NCBI GenBank assembly: GCA_964507035.1
Contig: CAZDOQ010000070.1
Coordinates: forward strand, 1 to 7,958
Direction of reading: 5' to 3'
Length of the DNA stretch: 7,958 bases
From: Pseudolachnospira sp964507035
Lineage (GTDB): Bacteria > Bacillota > Clostridia > Lachnospirales > Lachnospiraceae
The number at the start of each line of letters is the position of its first letter. Position 1 is the first letter of the stretch. The notes under the pieces were generated by a model. That model saw only the letters and a list, made by a program, of their open reading frames with translations, ran no database searches and was not told the DNA's origin. This document shows positions 4,171 to 7,958 of the stretch, piece after piece. A program made the position numbers and the translations under genes.

Positions 4171-7035
4171 ATGCGCTTCGGTACAAATAAAATTTTTGTG
4201 AAGGGGGGGGCACAAGTATTTCTTCACGTACTGGCCGGTGTAGGATTCCGGGACTTGGGCCAGCTCTTCCGGGGTACCGGCGGCCACCACGGCGCCGCCT
4301 TTGTCTCCTCCCTCCGGACCCATGTCGATCAGGTAGTCGGCGGTCTTGATCACGTCCAGATTGTGCTCAATGACCACCACGGTGTTCCCCCCGTCGGAGA
4401 GCCGCCGGAGAATGTCCACCAGCTTGTGAACGTCCGCAAAGTGAAGTCCGGTGGTGGGCTCGTCCAGAATATACAGGGTCTTGCCTGTGCCCCGCTTGCA
4501 CAGTTCTGTGGCCAGCTTCACCCGCTGGGCCTCTCCACCGGACAGCTCTGTGGAGGGCTGGCCCAGGCGGATGTACGAGAGGCCCACATAGTGGAGCATC
4601 TCAATCTTCCGGCGGATGCTGGGCACCGGTTCAAAGAACTCCAGGGCCTCCTCCACGGTCATGTTCAGCACATCATAGATACTCTTGCCCTTGTATTTCA
4701 CCTCCAGAGTCTCCCGGTTATACCGCTTGCCGCCGCAGACCTCACAGGACACGTACACATCCGGCAGAAAGTGCATTTCAATCTTCAAAATGCCGTCTCC
4801 GCTGCAGGCCTCGCACCGACCGCCTTTGACGTTGAAGCTGAACCGGCCCTTCTGGTATCCCCGGGCCTTGGCATCCGGGGTGCTGGCGAACAGATCCCGG
4901 ATCAGGTCAAAGACCCCGGTGTAGGTGGCCGGGTTGGACCGGGGGGTCCGGCCGATGGGGGACTGATCAATGTTGATGACTTTGTCTATCTTCTCCATGC
5001 CCTCTATGCACCGGTGTTTGCCGGGAATCACCCGGGACCGGTTGATTTTCTTGGCCAGGGTCTTGTAGAGGATCTCATTGACCAGGGAGCTCTTCCCGGA
5101 ACCGGAGACCCCGGTGACGCAGGTCATGACTCCCAGGGGAATGTCCACGTCAATATTTTTCAGATTGTTTTCCGCTGCCCCCCGGATGGTCAGAAAGCCT
5201 ATGGGTTTCCGCCGCTCCTCCGGCACCGGGATCTTCTTCCGTCCGGACAGGTAATCCCCGGTGATGGAGCCGGGGGTGTTCATAATGTCTTCCGCGGTAC
5301 CCTGGGCCACCACCTGCCCTCCATGCTCCCCGGCGCCGGGACCAATGTCCACAATGTAGTCCGCCGTCCGCATGGTGTCCTCGTCGTGCTCCACCACAAT
5401 CACGCTGTTGCCCAGATCCCGCAGATGGATCAGGGTCCGGAGCAGCTTGTCATTGTCCCGCTGGTGCAGGCCAATGCTGGGTTCATCCAGAATATAGGCC
5501 ACTCCCACCAGGCCGGAGCCGATCTGGGTGGCCAGGCGGATCCGCTGGGCCTCCCCGCCGGACAGGGTTCCGGCGGCCCGGGACAGGGTCAGATAGTCCA
5601 GTCCCACGTCCACCAAAAAGCCCAACCGGTCCTGGACCTCTTTTAAAATGGGAGCGCTGATGGCCTGCTGCATCTCGGAAAGTTCCAGGTTTTTCAGATA
5701 CTTCTGGATTTTGGTCAGGGGCATGGAGGTCAGCTCATAGATATTCTTATCCCCCACCGTCACCGCCAGGGAGGAGGGCTTCAGCCTCTGCCCGTGGCAA
5801 GAAACGCAGGGGATCACCCGCATAAAGGTTTCATATTCTGCTTTGAGGGTATCCTGGCCGGTCTCCCGATAACGGCGCTCCAGGTTTTTGAGGAGTCCCT
5901 CAAAGGTCACCTGATAGGTATTCTCTCCACGTTCTCCCTTGTAGGTCACCGGCACCTTCTCCCCGTCTGTGCCGCATTCAATGATATGCTTCACCTCCGG
6001 CGGATAATCCTGGTAGGGAGTGTCCAGCCGGAAACCATACCGGTCCGCCAAAGCCTGGAGCAGAGAGTGGGTGTAGCTGCCCGGCGTTCCGGCAGATCCC
6101 CAGCCATGGGGCACAATGGCCCCCTCCAAAATGCTCAGGCTGGGGTCCGGAATGATCAGATCCATATCATACTCCATTTTATAGCCCAGACCATAGCAGT
6201 CTGGGCAGGCACCAAAGGGATTGTTGAAGGAAAAACTCCGGGGCTCCACCGCCTCCACGCTGATGCCGCAGTCCGGGCAGGCAAAACTCTGGCTGAAATG
6301 GAGCATTTCCCCCCGAACCACCTCCACCATGGCAATGCCGTCCGCCAGGTGAAGGGCCGTCTCCATGGAATCGGTGAGCCGTTTCTCAATCCCCGGCCGC
6401 ACCACCAGCCGGTCCACCACAATCTCTATGTTGTGCTTCCGGTTTTTCTCAATGGGGATCTGCTCGGACAGTTCAAAGAGGTTGCCGTCCACCCGGATCC
6501 GGACAAAGCCGCTTTTTCTGGCTCCCTCTAGGACCTTGGCGTGTTCTCCCTTCCGGCCCCGGACCACCGGCGCCAGCACCTGGATTCGAGTGTTCTCCGG
6601 CAGGGCCATCACCTGATCCACCATCTGGTCCACCGTCTGCTTGCGGATCTCCCGGCCGCATTTGGGGCAGTGGGGCACGCCGGTCCGGGCGTAGAGCAGA
6701 CGCAGGTAGTCATAAATCTCCGTTACCGTCCCCACGGTGGACCGGGGATTCCGGTTGGTGGATTTCTGGTCGATGGAGATGGCCGGGGACAGTCCCTCTA
6801 TGCTCTCCACATCCGGTTTCTCCATCTGGCCTAAAAACTGCCGGGCATAGGAGGACAGGGACTCCATGTACCGCCGCTGCCCTTCGGCATAGATGGTGTC
6901 AAAGGCCAGGGAAGACTTGCCTGAGCCGGACAGGCCGGTGAGCACCACCAGCTGGTTTCGGGGAATATCCACCGAGAGATTTTTCAGATTATGCTCGTTG
7001 GCACCCCGTATCTTGATAAACTGACGTTCCGCCAT
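4156..7035 (-). CDS. uvrA: UvrA, excinuclease ABC subunit A
   Basis: UvrA is the damage-recognition ATPase of nucleotide excision repair; its dimer loads UvrB on lesions in the cytoplasm. The 959 residues fit the family (about 940-960). Two ABC modules are visible: Walker A GLSGSGKS (34-41), a UvrB-binding region with a CPKC pair (123-126), a zinc module (C253, C256, C277, C280), signature LSGGEAQ (491-497) and Walker B YILDEPS (514-520); then Walker A GVSGSGKS (642-649), the DNA-damage zinc module (C741, C744, C764, C767), signature LSGGEAQ (831-837) and Walker B YILDEPT (855-861). All are intact. The start at 7035 has GGAGG (7051-7047) 11 bases upstream, slightly far. It lies 35 bases after uvrB, as an operon. 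After the conserved SYTGQYVKKYL end comes an unusual tail encoded across an 8-C run (4203-4210). Confidence 0.98.
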   Translation of the reverse strand: MAERQFIKIRGANEHNLKNLSVDIPRNQLVVLTGLSGSGKSSLAFDTIYAEGQRRYMESLSSYARQFLGQMEKPDVESIEGLSPAISIDQKSTNRNPRSTVGTVTEIYDYLRLLYARTGVPHCPKCGREIRKQTVDQMVDQVMALPENTRIQVLAPVVRGRKGEHAKVLEGARKSGFVRIRVDGNLFELSEQIPIEKNRKHNIEIVVDRLVVRPGIEKRLTDSMETALHLADGIAMVEVVRGEMLHFSQSFACPDCGISVEAVEPRSFSFNNPFGACPDCYGLGYKMEYDMDLIIPDPSLSILEGAIVPHGWGSAGTPGSYTHSLLQALADRYGFRLDTPYQDYPPEVKHIIECGTDGEKVPVTYKGERGENTYQVTFEGLLKNLERRYRETGQDTLKAEYETFMRVIPCVSCHGQRLKPSSLAVTVGDKNIYELTSMPLTKIQKYLKNLELSEMQQAISAPILKEVQDRLGFLVDVGLDYLTLSRAAGTLSGGEAQRIRLATQIGSGLVGVAYILDEPSIGLHQRDNDKLLRTLIHLRDLGNSVIVVEHDEDTMRTADYIVDIGPGAGEHGGQVVAQGTAEDIMNTPGSITGDYLSGRKKIPVPEERRKPIGFLTIRGAAENNLKNIDVDIPLGVMTCVTGVSGSGKSSLVNEILYKTLAKKINRSRVIPGKHRCIEGMEKIDKVINIDQSPIGRTPRSNPATYTGVFDLIRDLFASTPDAKARGYQKGRFSFNVKGGRCEACSGDGILKIEMHFLPDVYVSCEVCGGKRYNRETLEVKYKGKSIYDVLNMTVEEALEFFEPVPSIRRKIEMLHYVGLSYIRLGQPSTELSGGEAQRVKLATELCKRGTGKTLYILDEPTTGLHFADVHKLVDILRRLSDGGNTVVVIEHNLDVIKTADYLIDMGPEGGDKGGAVVAAGTPEELAQVPESYTGQYVKKYLCPPLHKNFICTEAHSVVS

Positions 7036-7070
7036 GAAATGTATAACCTCCGTTTTTCGTTTTCTGCGCT

Positions 7071-7958
7071 TCAGTGCAGATACTTTTTCAGATCCAGCAT
7101 CTGATCCCGCAGCCGGGCCGCCTCCTCAAAGTTCAGCTCCACCGCCGCCTGGTGCATCTTCTTGGTGATCTGCTCAATCAGCGCTTTCAGTTCCTTCTCG
7201 TCCATGGACTCCGGATCTTTCTCCAGCTTGTCCGTCTTGGTCTCCTCCACCTCTTTGGTGATCCGGATCAGATCCCGGACCGCCTTATGGATGCTCTGAG
7301 GGGTAATACCGTGCTCCTCATTGTAGGCCTCCTGGATAGCCCGGCGCCGGTTGGTCTCCTCAATGGCGTGGGCCATGGAGTCCGTCACCGTATCCGCGTA
7401 CATGATCACATGGCCGTCGGCATTCCGGGCCGCCCGGCCAATGGTCTGGATCAGAGAGGTCTCCGACCGGAGGAACCCTTCCTTGTCTGCGTCCAAAATG
7501 GCCACCAGGGAGATTTCCGGAATATCCAGGCCTTCCCGGAGCAGGTTGATGCCCACCAGCACGTCGAACACGTCCAGCCGCATATCCCGGATGATCTCCG
7601 TCCGTTCCAGGGTGTCGATATCTGAGTGGAGATACCGGACCCGAATTCCCACCTCCCGCATGTAATCCGTCAGATCCTCGGCCATCCGCTTAGTCAGGGT
7701 GGTCACCAGCACCTTGCGGCCAGCCTCCACCTCTTTGTTCACCTCAGACACCAGGTCGTCCACCTGGCCGGCCACCGACCGCACATCCACCCGGGGATCC
7801 AGCAGCCCCGTGGGCCGGATGATCTGCTCCACCCGCAGCTGCTCGTGCTCCTGCTCGTAGACATTGGGGGTGGCGGACACAAACATCACCTGATGCAGTT
7901 TACTCTCAAATTCCTGAAAATTCAAGGGCCGGTTGTCCAAAGCCGAGGGCAGCCGGAA
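7071..7958 (-). CDS. uvrB: UvrB, excinuclease ABC subunit B (C-terminal part)
   Basis: The last 295 codons of uvrB are present; the 5' part lies beyond the right edge. UvrB is the helicase-like subunit that verifies damage delivered by UvrA and then recruits the UvrC nuclease. Counting from the window edge, the protein opens FRLPSALDNRPLNF, the conserved segment before helicase motif III, so an internal TTG at 7940 is not a start. FVSATP (26-31), TTLTKRMAE (86-94), LLREGLDIPE (139-148) and motif VI QTIGRAARN (171-179) give helicase domain 2. The C-terminal UVR motif (about 255-291, with NFEEAARLRDQM) is the UvrC contact. A charged linker rich in lysine and glutamate precedes it. The stop is 35 bases before uvrA in the same direction, so this is a uvrB-uvrA operon. 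Any SOS box would lie outside the window. Confidence 0.98.
   Translation of the reverse strand, partial: FRLPSALDNRPLNFQEFESKLHQVMFVSATPNVYEQEHEQLRVEQIIRPTGLLDPRVDVRSVAGQVDDLVSEVNKEVEAGRKVLVTTLTKRMAEDLTDYMREVGIRVRYLHSDIDTLERTEIIRDMRLDVFDVLVGINLLREGLDIPEISLVAILDADKEGFLRSETSLIQTIGRAARNADGHVIMYADTVTDSMAHAIEETNRRRAIQEAYNEEHGITPQSIHKAVRDLIRITKEVEETKTDKLEKDPESMDEKELKALIEQITKKMHQAAVELNFEEAARLRDQMLDLKKYLH

Noticed and set aside
4171..5646. Long plus-strand open frame (491 codons) opposite uvrA
   Set aside because: It is the antisense of uvrA, whose ABC motifs are complete; the predicted peptide has no recognisable domain and arises from the GC-rich codon pattern.
5794..6531. Plus-strand open frame of 245 codons
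   Set aside because: It is antisense to the N-terminal half of uvrA, with no ribosome binding site or family motif.
7941..7958. TTG at 7940 as the start of a shorter uvrB
   Set aside because: The conserved UvrB residues FRLPSA continue in frame to the window edge, so the gene is cut by the window, not truncated.
1..7958. CRISPR array, tRNA or rRNA genes, defence system
   Set aside because: No regularly spaced repeats, no cloverleaf-like or rRNA sequence, and no nuclease, toxin or restriction gene was seen.

Overview
The right two thirds of the window (about 1.6 kb to the end) is GC-rich, and its genes prefer G or C at the third codon position. It carries a bacterial nucleotide-excision-repair block on the minus strand. 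Protein style, strong GGAGG ribosome binding sites and gene content suggest a GC-rich gut-type Clostridia (Oscillospiraceae/Flavonifractor-like). That placement is inference. The left 1.57 kb is clearly AT-richer and looks like a different compositional block, probably an acquired or rearranged catabolic island end.

Layout from left to right. (1) Bases 1-68, minus strand: first 22 codons of a gene leaving the window, whose N-terminus resembles enolase-superfamily sugar-acid dehydratases. (2) Bases 69-420: AT-rich intergenic DNA with a minus-strand extended -10 box and a 15-bp palindrome. (3) Bases 421-665, minus strand: decayed, frameshifted transposase remnant of the IS5/IS1182 type. (4) Bases 728-1567, plus strand: AraC-family regulator with an N-terminal cupin and a C-terminal double HTH, transcribed divergently from gene 1. 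(5) Bases 1588-1780, minus strand: GC3-rich, frameshifted gene remnant of unknown identity at the compositional boundary. (6) Bases 2080-2565, plus strand: small LspA/signal-peptidase-II-like membrane protein with its own extended -10 promoter and a perfect 8-bp hairpin just before its Shine-Dalgarno. (7) Minus strand: uvrB (5' end beyond the window), uvrA, then a divergent ClpX-type AAA+ unfoldase, read in that order with short gaps (35 and 60 bases).

The uvrB and uvrA products make the UvrAB damage-recognition complex. The ClpX-like unfoldase downstream is probably co-transcribed. It keeps the zinc-binding domain, ATPase motifs and the IGF ClpP-docking tripeptide, but its substrate-facing RKH loop is replaced and it has an acidic N-terminal extension, so it looks like a specialised ClpX paralog rather than the housekeeping one. 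The LspA-like gene converges on it with a 45-base gap and no visible intrinsic terminator.

The main points for a second look are the uvrBA-clpX-like linkage, the 8-C tract at the end of uvrA (one base fewer would join uvrA to clpX by an ATGA overlap), the divergent LspA paralog with its leader hairpin, and the mosaic left end.
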